Shown one piece after another: positions 36,217-49,083 of a DNA stretch of 64,000 nucleotides (positions are counted from its first letter, which is position 1; the number at the start of each line of letters is the position of its first letter). Location of the stretch: positions 748,858 through 812,857 of the forward strand of contig JAYKAV010000023.1 of assembly GCA_035582835.1 (NCBI GenBank). The letters run 5' to 3'. The notes under the pieces were generated by a model that did no database searches, had not been told where the DNA came from, and worked only from the letters and a program-made list of their open reading frames with translations. The position numbers and the translations under genes were made by a program. This DNA comes from Phoebastria nigripes. Lineage: Eukaryota; Chordata; Aves; Procellariiformes; Diomedeidae.

Positions 36217-39182
36217 TTACTGAGTACCACCTCCCTCCTACCACCCCTTCCTATCCATCNGTGGGATAAAAAGCTCAGAGCAGCACCAGTGAGCAGCCAA
36301 ATGGTGCTTCAGAGCTGTTTATCCCAACAGACCTATTTATTTCAGCTAATTGCCGAGAGTTTTTAAATGATTCCTGGCAGGGGTGAAGCTATAGAAATGA
36401 TTGCTGGTGATTGATGAATAACCTGGATAAAATTCCCAAAGCATCAAAACAATTAACTCTTGCATGGGTACACCTGCTTGTATTTAGTGCCTTGCCCACA
36501 GAGAAAGGTGTGGGAGCCACTTCCAGATGAACTCAAATTTATTTGGGCAAATAGAGAAAATACAGCATTTACTGATACCAGTGTCTCATTAACACAGGCT
36601 CACTTCTCAAGAATAGTTCACAGGGAACGTTATTTAACCCTGTGCTGCTCTACCATGGTCAGGATCATTCATGGAAGAGAAAGGTTTTGAAGAGCAATCA
36701 CAATCTTTCAGAGAAGTGCACAGGAAGAACCAATGGTTTGAAGTTTAAAACTACATAAATATAAAACCCCATCATACTTTGGGTTGAGCTCTTCTTGTGG
36801 TTAATGTAGCAAAAGAAAAGAGGAAGGCATGTTGTGGATTCTGAGCATCTTGATGGGTCCAAGATTATGTTTCTTACTGGAAAATACCCACAGTCTAATG
36901 GAAATTTTAGGGTAACGGGGTGACATTTTACAGCCTCTGTAATACGGAAAAAGATTAGGTGATTTCTTCTGTTTGGAAATTGATGGTTTGGAGGGAATGG
37001 GAAAATGCAGGTGCAGCAGAGGAGAACTACAGCAAGAGCCATCTATTTAAATGTATACACTAACTTCCCTAAGCTAGTATTTTTCAAATACCTTACCAGT
37101 AATATTTTCCACTATAGAGAAGCATTATACTGAAAGGGGAAGATGCTGAGGAAGTCATTTTTTCCAGCATGTACTGCATTCTTCTAATACAGGTTTTTTT
37201 ATTTTCCGGAAATTGCTAACCAACGTGAATAAACAGCTGAACAAAGATCATCGGCCCATCCTTGCTAATAGCAAAAAGCTGTCATCAAGTGAAGGGCCTT
37301 TGCAATGTATAGAGGAAAACGATGCATTAGAGTTCAGTTCTCTTATATTGCAGAAAGCTTTATTCAAAATCGAAAAACATCTGCACACGCACAAAGAAGG
37401 TTTTACATTAAAAAACACAAATATTATTCACATTTCTGAACAATGCGCTCTCATTCCTGCTCCTGCGCTGGGCACTGAGCAGAACCAGGCGGTTCTTTGT
37501 TAGACACCTTTTTACTGAACATTTGCAAAACGCAACAAATGTACTACCCAGAGCCTGCAAAGTCCCCTTCCCTGCAACCGACTGAGCTGACAACTCTGTC
37601 AGCCTCTGAATCGCGTTCCTACAATGAAATCAGTGAAACAAGACAGCAGGAGGATGAAGCAGAGTCAAGAATTAAGGCTGGGCAAGACTGGAGAATCCTC
37701 CAGTTTGCAAACTATTTCAAAGAGGAGGAGGAAAAAATTACTCAGGTTAAGTGTAAGGTACAACTTTCAACAGTGGCTAGTGATTGCTATCTAGGCCTTA
37801 AACAGGAATATTACATCCTAATAATGCAACATATTAATGATTTCGTGTTCCCATATTATGAAAGCTGTTTCGCTGCCACATGAAATAGTCCACGTCACTG
37901 TAGCTCCAGGGACATGTTTCATTATCTTATGAGTACACCTCATTCGGTGTAACACATAGATAATTAAAAGTAGTAGTAGTTTAGCACGATGCAACTCTGC
38001 AATTCCACCATCGTGGTTTTGAAATAATCGTGCCCTAATACCTTATCGATGTGACAAACCCACCTGGTTTAGCATGCATTAATGTTTCCCACCCTTCAGC
38101 CATCCCCGAACCTACATATGTCTACTTTTTATATCAGTCTTCTGAAAAAAGCAGTTCAGAAAGCAATGCTCCGCTATCTCATTTGAAGTGAGAGCCCCCT
38201 GAAGAGACATACGTTGAGTATTACCAGTAACACATGACTCAATGCCCTCTAGATCTCTTCATAAAAGGAGAGGGGAGAAAAGCCAAAGAGCCATTGCACA
38301 GATTTCAATAAACATTGCAAAAGAAAAGTAGCCCAGAAGGACAATTGTGCATGTTCCTGTGTCCTTGCCAGAGGACAGTCAGAGCTGGGTGCGGACACAA
38401 GTGAAGTTAGAAACTCCTGTGAACCAGGCAGCTTTGTTTCTATGTATTTCTCCTTAAAATTTCCAACCACGATTCCCTCCGGCTCAGTTGCTAACAGCAA
38501 TACCAACTATAGGTGTCCATGGTCACTATATGAGTGGTCATTAGCATTTTAAGTGGCAGACCTCTGCAGACACAGAGAAAAGTTTTTGGTATTTCAGCAC
38601 TGCCAGGCCCCTGGTCCCAGCTGGAATCTAGAAATGCAGCAGAAAAGCCTTTTTTTTGTGCTTCTAAAGGCCTCAGTTCAGTTTTGGGGTGAAGGGTAGG
38701 TGAACGTGTGCATCGGTTCTTGTTTCATCTGAACAGAGTCACTTCTCTGCAGCAGGGGAGTTATTTCCCTGGCAGTGGGGACGGCCAGCTGTTCTCAGCA
38801 TCACCCAGCTGATTTTGAGCTTGTGAGCAGGCTTAAAAGTGGCTGAAGAACCATGCATAAACATGACATTGCTTCACCAGGAGCTTTCCATCACAGCGGA
38901 AACGATGCTTCCCCCAGCATCGTTATGACAGCGCTATTTGTGCTGGTACAGATAAGCATCTGTCACTGTTTCCATTAGAATCTCCTATTTTCCTGGGTTC
39001 ATAGCTCAGCCATAAAAAACGTAGCATAGAGGCAGAAAGTTGACACGCAAGGTCTCAGGCTGAGAGTGATCATTGTTGTCTTTTTTTANCCCCTTTCTAA
39101 CCTGAAGAAGAAAATAATGTATTTCTACAGAGACACACCTGACCACTACATTTCGATCCAGCCGTAGATTTATTTAGCAATA

Positions 39183-39247
39183 GCGATGGCTGCCTTTCAA
39201 CATTCAAGTTGTGAACGTTGCCGCGATGGCTGCCTTTCAACATTCAA
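39183..39247 (+). repeat. 25-bp perfect direct repeat, 40-bp period
   Basis: The 25 bases at 39183-39207 (starting gcgatggctg, ending acattcaa) recur without mismatch at 39223-39247, separated by 15 bases. The perfect identity indicates a recent local duplication or an assembly artefact. It lies about 1.7 kb before exon 2. Confidence 0.9.
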
Positions 39248-40764
39248 TCTTAATTACTGCATTAGGGATGATCAGGAAGAACACGTGGTAAGCAGGTTTG
39301 GGCTCTGCTTTAGAGCCTATTGCTAGAGAACAGGCCCCGGTGAAGATTAAGGGCTTTGGAGTTTCTGAACTTTGCCAGATGATGAAATGAAAAACTGAAG
39401 ATTATAGAAATAATAATTTAATATTATAGAAACTGAATACTGCTAGGAACTAAAGGCGTAGAAGATGCCTTTGGGATCAGTAGCAGAGGGAAAAGCAAGC
39501 CCAGCATTGCAGCTTCCCTAGCGAGACAGGCAGCACACAATCCCACCCCATGAATTCAGCATCAGCGCGCGGTGTTTTAACTACTTTAGGCAAACTTCCA
39601 CCCCGTCATCTTGCTGTGGTTGCCTACTGGATAGTGAAAACCCCATCCTGTGCGGTAGTAATACTGAGAGCCCACCATCCCGATCCCGGCACTGCAAGAT
39701 CGGTGATGAAGCGAGAGCAGCATTTTGCCAGGAGGAGGCGGCAGCAGCAGTTTGGGGATGAGGACAGTACAACGCTGATCTTTCTTCTTTCCTTTTTAAG
39801 CACCTTTTCTTTCTGTTCACACATTTTGTAAGAATAATTGCAGCTGAAAAAGTTTTTCTTTGTACATTAGGATGATGGTATAAGACAGTCCTGAAGGAAA
39901 CAAACCCTGAAAACACATTCTCCAAAACTTATATTCAAGCTTTAACAGACTTAAGAAGAAAAAGTTAGATGATCATTTCTGGCCTGTTAAAACACAGATC
40001 CTACTTCTGACCTCTTGAACGAATGCTCAAGTTCTGCATTTTCAACAGGACTTCTCTCTCACAGTGTACAAGAAGAACGTATATGGGCAATGTGTTTCTA
40101 CATTAAATTGGAAATCTGCTGTTTACTGAGACCTGAATGTTTGACTCTGAAATCTAACGCCATTCTCTTGCTACCAGAAGTAGTTATTTGCTTTCCGATT
40201 GCAAACAATTTCGCATTAGACTTAGCTTGGCCTAGTCAAGTTTCTGAAAAACGGTGAGATGTGCTCTATGGCTGGGATTGCTCAGCACTTCTTGAAGGTT
40301 AGGCCTTGCTAAATACAGGCATCTTAGCACCTGAAACCAACACACCAAAAATATGGTTATTTTCACAGTCTGTCTCAAATTAAGAGCACAAACGGGCATG
40401 CTAAGTTTGGAAAAAATGGAAAAGGCAATACCAGAAAAGACAAATGCATAATAAACATTTTAGTACTCAATTACAACACCAGAAGCAGCTGAGTAAGAGA
40501 GGACTTTAAGCTTAAAGCAGTTGGGAGGTTAAGTGGGGAGAAAAAACAAAGGGGAATGGAAAATTCTGTTTTTCTATTTCACTCCATCTTTTAGCATGGG
40601 TGCCNCTTTGCTGTTCAGATTTTCCAGCATCCTTAGACGTGTTTTTAGCTAACAAATTTGTAAGCAAAGTCTGTCCCCAGTCCTCACCCTGTCCAGAGAT
40701 TTATCTGTTTGTCCCAGAGGATGGCTCCCATTGAGCTTTTTGCATCTTCTGTAAGCTATTTTGA

Positions 40765-41679
<915 letters not shown>

Positions 41680-42725
41680 TACAATCGTGGGTAACTGTAG
41701 ACATACAGCATCAGTCATAACCATAAAAATAAGCATTTCCATTAACCTTTTGGAGGAGCATATGTTTTCCTATCAGGTTAAAAAGTCTTTAAAAAATGTA
41801 GCTGTGTTTGTGCTGTATCGTAAATAATCAAACTATTTATGTAACAATCATTTTCATTTGAGACCACTGCATTTTAGCGCTCTCATCATTAATAAGGGAA
41901 CCACCAGGCAGACACATGACAAAAATCAAACAAAATTATGTCTGTAATGAACATCNATCTTGAAAATCAGTCTTTCAAACTAGACTTGATAGCAGAGAGG
42001 TTGTCTTTTACTTGAATTGGACAGCACTTAGCAGGATCCTATTTCTCATTGGGAACTTTAGAAGATGACAATATAAGGAACAAACGATGAAGCAGACTCC
42101 CAGCTGCTTATACACAAAATCCAAATAAACCGCTCTCCCACTAATTTCAGAAAGAATGTTACACACACAGGGCTCAAGGCATCAAGTCCAAATACTAAGA
42201 GAAAGTGCTATTTCTAGGACAAAAAAAAAAAAAAGGAAAGGAATGTGCATTTCTACGAGTTGTAGTAGTTGTACGTATTCATTGAAGTGAAGAGTGAGTA
42301 GTTCTTCCTTCAGACTTCTTCCCCATGGATATGCAATGATGTAATTAGACATTGATGAGCTTTAGTTTATTANACCCACCAGGTGTACAGGTTTGGTGTA
42401 CATTTCTTCCTTCCATGGTCACCATCGGGTTTGATTCTTCTCAAATGTTTACATGTACACCAGTACTAGTTTTACAGTGATAGAGAATATACGTACCTTG
42501 GAAAAAGATAATCTCTGTTTAAGTCTGATGATAACAGGGGCTGGCTTCCACTTAACGGAAGCAATTATCTTGCTATCTAGCCCTCTTAGCACCGCACTGT
42601 AGCAAGGAAAATACATCACAGCATAAGGACGATACCTGAACACCACAAGCTTTCTGCTTGATGGCACCCAGTTGTCTTCCTTAGTGTTGCATTGCATACC
42701 TTAGGTCAAAATATAAGCAATGACA

Positions 42726-42731
42726 AATAAA
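42726..42731 (+). terminator. Possible proximal poly(A) signal
   Basis: An AATAAA in context acAAATAAAgag lies about 1 kb after the stop codon. No strong GT-rich downstream element is evident, so use is uncertain. Confidence 0.3.
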
Positions 42732-43133
42732 GAGGACAACAAGAATCTATGCATCTTCACCTCATAAAGCAGATTTCAAACAATTGCTATCAATATAAAA
42801 ATATTCAGCCAGACTTTCCCCTAGTACAGAATAGCATCACTTCACTGTAGTTAGTTATAATTAGTTATAAGAACAGAGGGTCCGGCTGTGGTTTTGCTTC
42901 AATAGGACAGATGTTGCTCCCACCGCAGTCAATAGCTCCAGCGATGCAGCTTCAAGCATCAATCCCCTGCGCTTTCGTTGGGTATTGATTTTGCTGCTGC
43001 TGCCAATTTGCTATCACAGTCCTTTGTGAGGGTTCGATGTCACAGGTCCGGTGGAAGAAGCTGGCTGAGGAAGTGCTTTTTATTGCCTACAATCAAACTT
43101 ACACGCAGGGTCTGAGAAGTTACATACAGCTTA

Positions 43134-43139
43134 AATAAA
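43134..43139 (+). terminator. Possible proximal poly(A) signal
   Basis: An AATAAA in context cttAAATAAAgta occurs about 1.45 kb after the stop. Downstream lies 'cgtggtgtgcac', a plausible GT-rich element about 25 bases on, so an isoform ending near 43160 is possible. Confidence 0.4.
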
Positions 43140-43481
43140 GTACTATTAAAATACTCTGTTCACGTGGTGTGCACGCAGACAAATATGTATGACAGCTCAG
43201 AAAGACTCACTCATGAGATGAATTCTGATTTCCTTGGTAAAGTCTCATACAAAAAAATTACTGTTAAAAATGTACTGCAAGTAACTGGCTAATTTGTTTT
43301 TCTGTTTAGGTGACAAACTTAAACGTGTGGTTTAGTTTGATCAATAATCTAAATGTTTTCCTTCATCTTATTTCATACAGAGTCCCTCCTGGTCTAAATG
43401 ATGTTTTTTAGTTTGTCTATTACTGTCGATTCCTACAAGATGGTCTACTTTGTATTCTGTATAGCGTGTCCTCGTTCTGGC

Positions 43482-43708
43482 TGTATATAAGCTTGGATTT
43501 ATTGCTATGAGTTCAGTGGTTGGTGCTTTTGTAACTTAGCTGTAAGCCATGATTTTATTGCCATGTATTTTTACTCAGCACTGTAGGCAATTAAAAGAAA
43601 ACCCTACATGCTATTTATTGTAGAGTATGTGGAAATCATGTATGTATATACACTTAAATATGTGTACATATTACAGAATATATGTGTACATGTATTTGTA
43701 TGTAAATA
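43482..43708 (+). promoter_or_regulatory. Cluster of four Pumilio-type UGUANAUA sites
   Basis: Exact matches to the PUF-protein site UGUANAUA occur at 43482-43489 (TGTATATA), 43643-43650 (TGTATATA), 43663-43670 (TGTACATA) and 43701-43708 (TGTAAATA). The last overlaps the poly(A) signal. PUM1/PUM2 bind this motif in 3' UTRs to repress translation or destabilise mRNA. The matches are direct observation; binding is inference. Confidence 0.6.
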
Positions 43709-43710
43709 AA
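43705..43710 (+). terminator. NXPH2: Distal NXPH2 poly(A) signal
   Basis: A canonical AATAAA is followed after about 20 bases by a GT-rich run (cttgcttgtggc) and then a T-rich run, the normal layout for cleavage near 43725-43735. Confidence 0.75.
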
Positions 43711-44039
43711 GAGAGTTTGCTAAATCTGGCACTTGCTTGTGGCATATTTGATTTTTTTTTTTTTTTTAATGTTGTGTAAAGACACAAAGTAAAACTAAGA
43801 CACTGCAACACATCACTGAACATTCTTCCCTAGCTGGAATTTGTTTTTCTAGGAGATATTCAAGTATGTGCTGCAGCGAACTGCGCTACAAGCCTCGGCA
43901 GACCAGGTTCAATAGCATTTTGTGATATTCGAGAAATGAAGTGCATGTTTTGATGAAGACAATCATGAACTGTTTAATAATTGTGCAAGNTACATTAAAA
44001 GTAAAGGGGTTAGTCTACATGAAAAGACTAATCTCCCGA

Positions 44040-44960
44040 GCAGGAACGCGCTGGGAGATGCGGCAGCCCGCTGCTGATCCAGCCCTTGCTCAGAGTTTCT
44101 CATGGAAACGGGAGCTGGATTCTCTCCCGGCGCAGACCTCCTCTTGCTGCCCCACAGCCACATCCCAGGCTGAGGTTTCCAGACCTCCGGAAGACAAACC
44201 AGGGCCTTGAGCAAACAAACATCGCTCTGGAAACACCCGGAGTGCCTGAGCCACGTGGGGATTCACACGGAAAGGCTATCATGAATCAAGAGACAAGTAT
44301 TTTAATAGGTTTAACACCTGAGCTTCTTGAACCCTGAGAAGACATGCACCCAACCAGCAGCTTTTGACTTAAAACAACTCTCAAGCTCCTCAAGCAAGGC
44401 CCAGGCTGGTGCCACGCCATGGGAGCAGCCCTGGGTACATGGGTACAGCCCTTCTTNGGCAGAGAAGCGGAGCTCGTGACGGCCGGAGGAGAGGATTAAC
44501 CCAGACCGTGCAGTCCTGCCACCCAGCTGCAACCGCTGGCAGCCCGTCCTCCAGCAGAGCACGGGGAAGAGCGGTTCTCTCTCGCCTGTAAGTCCCCCCA
44601 AGGAGCTTTCCTGCCCCCAAACCTCCTAACGATAGAGGAGCAACCGTCACCAAACCCGCTNGGCTCCCTCCCCACCTAGCAAAGGCAAAACAGTTCGGCA
44701 AAAGCTGAAAGACAAAGGCAACGGCACGGAGGGCTCGTGCACCCAGGAGAGGCTGCCTTCGGAGACTTAGCGTTTGCTTTAACATAGCCAGAACGTTTTC
44801 CCAGGGAGAAGCAAACCCTCAGCAGCAGCAGCATCTGACCAGCTTTGANGCTGGGGCGATGGGAGAAGCTTGCGCCGCCGTCCTCCCACCAAGCCCTGGC
44901 ACAAGAAGGCAGCCTGGCAGCTGGAGCAGGAGGAGAGGGAGGGAGCCTTGGGACCAAAAC
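44040..44960. other. GC-rich intergenic patch
   Basis: Roughly 900 bases of GC-rich sequence start about 300 bases after the NXPH2 end. Overlapping open frames of 60-131 codons exist on both strands and contain Ns, but none resembles a known family and none looks spliced. It could be a remnant of an element, or GC-biased sequence. Confidence 0.35.
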
Positions 44961-45794
44961 CCATCATGGCAGAGAACTCACCCCCACGCTTATTTCCAAT
45001 CACCATACTTTCAAAAAATCAACTTAAAAGCAGTACGTTTTTTTCAGATCAATTGTGAGAAAGTCACTGCAAAAAAGCACTGACAATCTTATTGCAGTCA
45101 AAATCAGATTAAGAAGAACTTATTTACACCTAGCAAGGTAAGCAAAATACAATCCAATGAACCAAAGGAAGGGACAGATTTCATTAGGTCAAATTTCACA
45201 CTGCCCATGTAAACAGAACTAAATTTGATTTGATTTCACACAGAACAGGCCATATTTTAAAAAACGTTTTCCTGTATAACAGGTGGCTATTTTAGACAAG
45301 TTTCAAATTTCAACGATTGTTCCTCTCGTGACTCTTATTCAAAGGATTTTAAAATAAAAATTTGGAAGATTAAATACCATTTTTAGAAAGTGTCCCAAGT
45401 GGGCAATGACGANTTATGACAGCAGCAACTTAATCTACAAGTTTTTAATATACAGACTTTAATCCAAATCTCAACAGTATAGTTTTGCATACATTTATAT
45501 CAATGCAAATACGTATTTAAACTCCTTACTAAATACACTTCCTATCGTTCTCCTCATCCCGTGGATACACCTATAAAAATCCCAGTAAAAAGCTAATTCA
45601 TGATACAGACATAAGCAGCAGCTTTCTGTCTTTAGACAGCCCACCGCACAGTGCTGCGGGAACCAGGTGCGTGCCGTAGTTTCTTTTTTTAATCATTTCA
45701 ACTTGAACAGGGAAGTAACTTCGTTTGGTTTTTCTTTTTCCCCCTCAAGAATTTCATCCTTTGCATCCTCAGCCTTTTCATCTCCTTGTAACCC

Positions 45795-45950
45795 TAGCCG
45801 GTGGTCGGATCCCGCCCCGAGCTCCTCGGCCTCTCAATCATCGCAGNGCCGGCGATATTGCGCTGGGACCCGGGGCTCGCCGCCCACGTGCCGACTCCCA
45901 GGCTCTTACATCGAGCGGCCACGCCGTACCACAGCGGCGAGCAAGACAGA
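45795..45950. other. Small CpG-dense patch (orphan CpG cluster)
   Basis: I count about 20 CpG dinucleotides in about 155 bases, far above the neighbourhood, including a CACGTG E-box near 45888. There is no nearby gene start. It is too short for a classical CpG island but has that character. Confidence 0.5.
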
Positions 45951-48800
45951 AAAAAAGCAAAAAGCCAAGCGTTGTTTGCTGTGAGCTCCCTGGGCTTGCT
46001 ACATTTTTCTTTTTAGGGAGAATTTACCAGGCAGTGCTAAAAGAGCAAACCCCTGAATAATCCTGATGCAACTGGAAAAACTCTCATAGCAACTGGGCGA
46101 AGGTGTTCAGTGCAAATCAGCATCCTGTGCTGCCTTTTTTTTTTTTTTTCTTCCTTAATTGTAATTCAAGGACATTGGAATTTGCTATTTGTTTTATGCT
46201 CTGTTGACCAGCATAATCTGGATAATGTTTTATTTATAGCGTAATAACGATTCGTCATTACCACTGTCCTTATTCAAATACGCACAGTTGAAAAGACAAT
46301 AACAAGTCACATATACTAAGTAGCTCAATGAAATACACATCAATCAAGTAGATTTTTAGCTGTAGGCTGCCTCATTTGAAAAACTAAACTTTGCCATTCC
46401 CATCTCTCTCTCTTGCGAACACCTCTTACATGTATCTGCCAGAAGCAGCTTCCTTCTTTCTTTTAAAACTAGCAAACAAAGTGATGTTTCTCACGTATTG
46501 GCAGCTAGCGCCGTACTGTACTTAGAGGATATTGCCTGTACTGTATTAGACAAAAACCTAGGAGTTAGCGTAACCCCCTCAACAGGTTTACAAAAACAAA
46601 AAAATCACAAGTTTATATCACGTCCCTGGTGGATTCAGGTCTCTGGAGTTCGTGAACAGAAGCTAAACCTCGTGTCAGCAGACAGCTCCCTATTGCCTCC
46701 GTAGCCCAGCTTGCTGCACGTGCAAGGACACACCGGCTCCACGAGAGAGGGATCCGAGGGACCGGTTTTACAGAAGAAGAGTTGAATCGTCATGAAACAT
46801 CCCACTTCAGGCAAACCACACCTCACCTGGAGGGTCGTTGACCACAGGTCCGCCAAATCTGTTCAGATCTGCGTTTGGAAGTGATGGAAACGGAACGGAG
46901 TCTGCCGGACGCTGCCGGCAGCACGGCACAACAGCATCTGCCTGCCCAGACTGCTGCGACCGACCACGTCACACGGCTCTCCAGCCCAAAATACCTGTGG
47001 GGTTTTCAGTCAGAAGCAAGCCTCCAGCTGCTGGTACTCTCAAGCAAGAACCCCAGTCGTCTAGACTAAATTTTGAAGGGGAAAAAAAAAAAAAAAGTCA
47101 CAGAAAAATGCTTTTCCAAAGATATAATTCAGTCCCCACCTCAGCATAAATCCAGCACCAGCTGCAGCCCAATTAAAAAGCAATGATGTTCATGGGAAAA
47201 CAGTTTCCTCGGGGATAGGAAAAAAATAATCTACCTACATGAACATTGGTAGGACTCTCAAACAAGACTCCAAAAGAAATATCAGCACCTTCCTATTCAA
47301 CAGTAATGAAACAGCCAAGCAGGTCAAACAGACAGTATTTCTTGCACTGCTCTCTGGTTTTGTCCTAAAGTCAGAACAGAGAAAAAAAATCCACTAGTTC
47401 GGAGACTTTTTAATATATTTTCTTCATCTTAGGAGAAACACACATCCGTAATTCCTCACCCAGACATGGGAAGCTAAATTACACTGTGGGTTCAGAGATG
47501 ATGAGCGTTTCTCTGCTTCAGTCAAAAGGCTCAACCACCTTTCTTAGCTACGAGGAGAGGAGCGATGTGGGAAGCACNGAGCTGGCAGGCGGCGAGACCG
47601 CGATCCCTTTTGGCTGGGCAGGACTCGGGGGTCTCGCCCAGAGCTGGGCTGTCAGAGCAGGGCACAGGACACCGCGGGACACAGCCGGACTGCAGCAATC
47701 NAGCACGGCCGCAACGGAGGAGCAACCGTGCAAAATCTGCTTCTGAAACATTTTCTGACATCCCACCGCTCACCTTGCCCCTCTCGCTTTAACCTTGTCG
47801 GAAAACAAGACAGTTTTATTACCGGCTGTGATCCCAGACTAGCATCTCACATTTCAGTCATCATCCTGCACATCTGCCCTTGGCAGCTCTACATTTTAGC
47901 CACCTCAGATGCAAATCCCATTTCTCTATTCTCTTGCCTCATTCCCAGATAGTACGTGGCTCTTTCATCATTATGCAGTCAATTAAGCTTTGGCTACCTT
48001 ATCTTAACAGCTCCAAGTAAGCTGGTGATCTTCCTGAAAGGTGATACATTATAATTGGTTCCAAATCGGCAAGAAAGAGAATAGTGAAATATGAGACTTG
48101 GACATTACTTGAATTAGCCCTGAAGTTAAAAATGGCCAAAAANAAAGGCACCTAAAGTTATTGGGGCGCTTGCTTCGATCTTCTGGTATTGGTCAGGTTT
48201 GTATCATCTGTTACAGCCGGCGTTACTTCCCAGGAAAGACGACTTGGGATCTTTTGTCCTAGAGATCCTACAGATAACAGCGATGCTGCCAGCTCCCAAA
48301 TGCAGGCAATGAAGTAGATCCCCTGTGCTCACTAGCACAGAGCCACACTGGGGGAGAGGGTAATGGGCGCAGAAGCCTGGCACAGGGCACATTTCCAGTA
48401 CTATAGGTGTCCCTGTTATATATTCCTCGACAATTTTTCAGAGTCTACAGCTCAGACAGTCCCAGGCAAGCTCAAAGCAAACAGCTCTTGCTTCCTCCCA
48501 GCTGGGACTCAGGAACATCACAGTAGGTTCCTTGCATTGCTGTGATCCTCGTTTTCATCCCCGTGATGAACGTGATAAACACCTAAGCAGCCATGAGAGC
48601 CAGGTCTGGATAAATGTCCCAGTTACGAGGTTTTTAGATGGGTGGGCAGCGATTACACCCCCTTCCATCCACATTTCAAAAACCTCTGAAGAAATGCAAC
48701 TCACTCCCAGCTCTTCTAAAGAATGACAAAGATATCTCCTCGCAGGAAAGGATCTGGGGCTCTCCACCCCAGACAAAATGCCCCTGCTCAGGTGCGGGGT

Positions 48801-48905
48801 GGATGCCAGGCTGCCGCTCCCCGCAGCACGCGCCGACTCTATGGGTGCAGGCGCAGAGCAGGAGACCCCGCTGCAGGAGCCCGCAGCACCCTGCGCCGGC
48901 TCTCG
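48801..48905 (+). repeat. Imperfect GC-rich duplication, 60-bp period
   Basis: The block beginning ccgcagcacg at 48821 recurs, diverged, as ccgcagcacc at 48881 with similar flanks (ctgc before, cgcc-g-ctct after). It appears to be an old imperfect tandem duplication in GC-rich intergenic sequence. Confidence 0.4.
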
Positions 48906-49006
48906 AGGGTCAAGATCTGGGCATTCCCCCAGGGATGCAGCAACAGCAGCGTTACCTACTACAGCTACTTGCCTAACAATTCACATGATTCCCTTCTAGT
49001 CTGTTC

Positions 49007-49083
49007 CAAAAAAACCAAACAAAAAAACCCAACAACAACAAAACCACCAACAAAAAAAACCCCAAAAAACACACATTAAAAAA
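49007..49083 (+). repeat. A/C-rich low-complexity tract
   Basis: About 77 bases are made almost only of A and C (runs of A broken by C, CC and CAACAACAAC). It could be a decayed poly-A tail or simple sequence; no retroposed body was recognised upstream. Confidence 0.75.

Larger units (their letters stand above)
41680..43730 (+). other. NXPH2: NXPH2 3' untranslated region
   Basis: About 2 kb follows the stop codon to a cleavage point inferred 15-25 bases after the AATAAA at 43705. The sequence is AT-rich with ATTTA elements and a 15-A run near 42220. It contains earlier AATAAA hexamers (including 42726 and 43134) that could yield shorter isoforms. The last 250 bases are rich in UGUA motifs. 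The end is supported by the signal plus a GT-rich stretch (cttgcttgtggc) just downstream. Confidence 0.75.

Noticed and set aside
47486..47792. Overlapping open frames in a GC-rich intergenic patch
   Set aside because: Frames on both strands contain ambiguous bases and follow the GC content; no homology.
49007..49083. A-rich tract as the tail of a processed pseudogene
   Set aside because: No coding remnant or target duplication is recognisable upstream; the interspersed C content suits simple sequence better.
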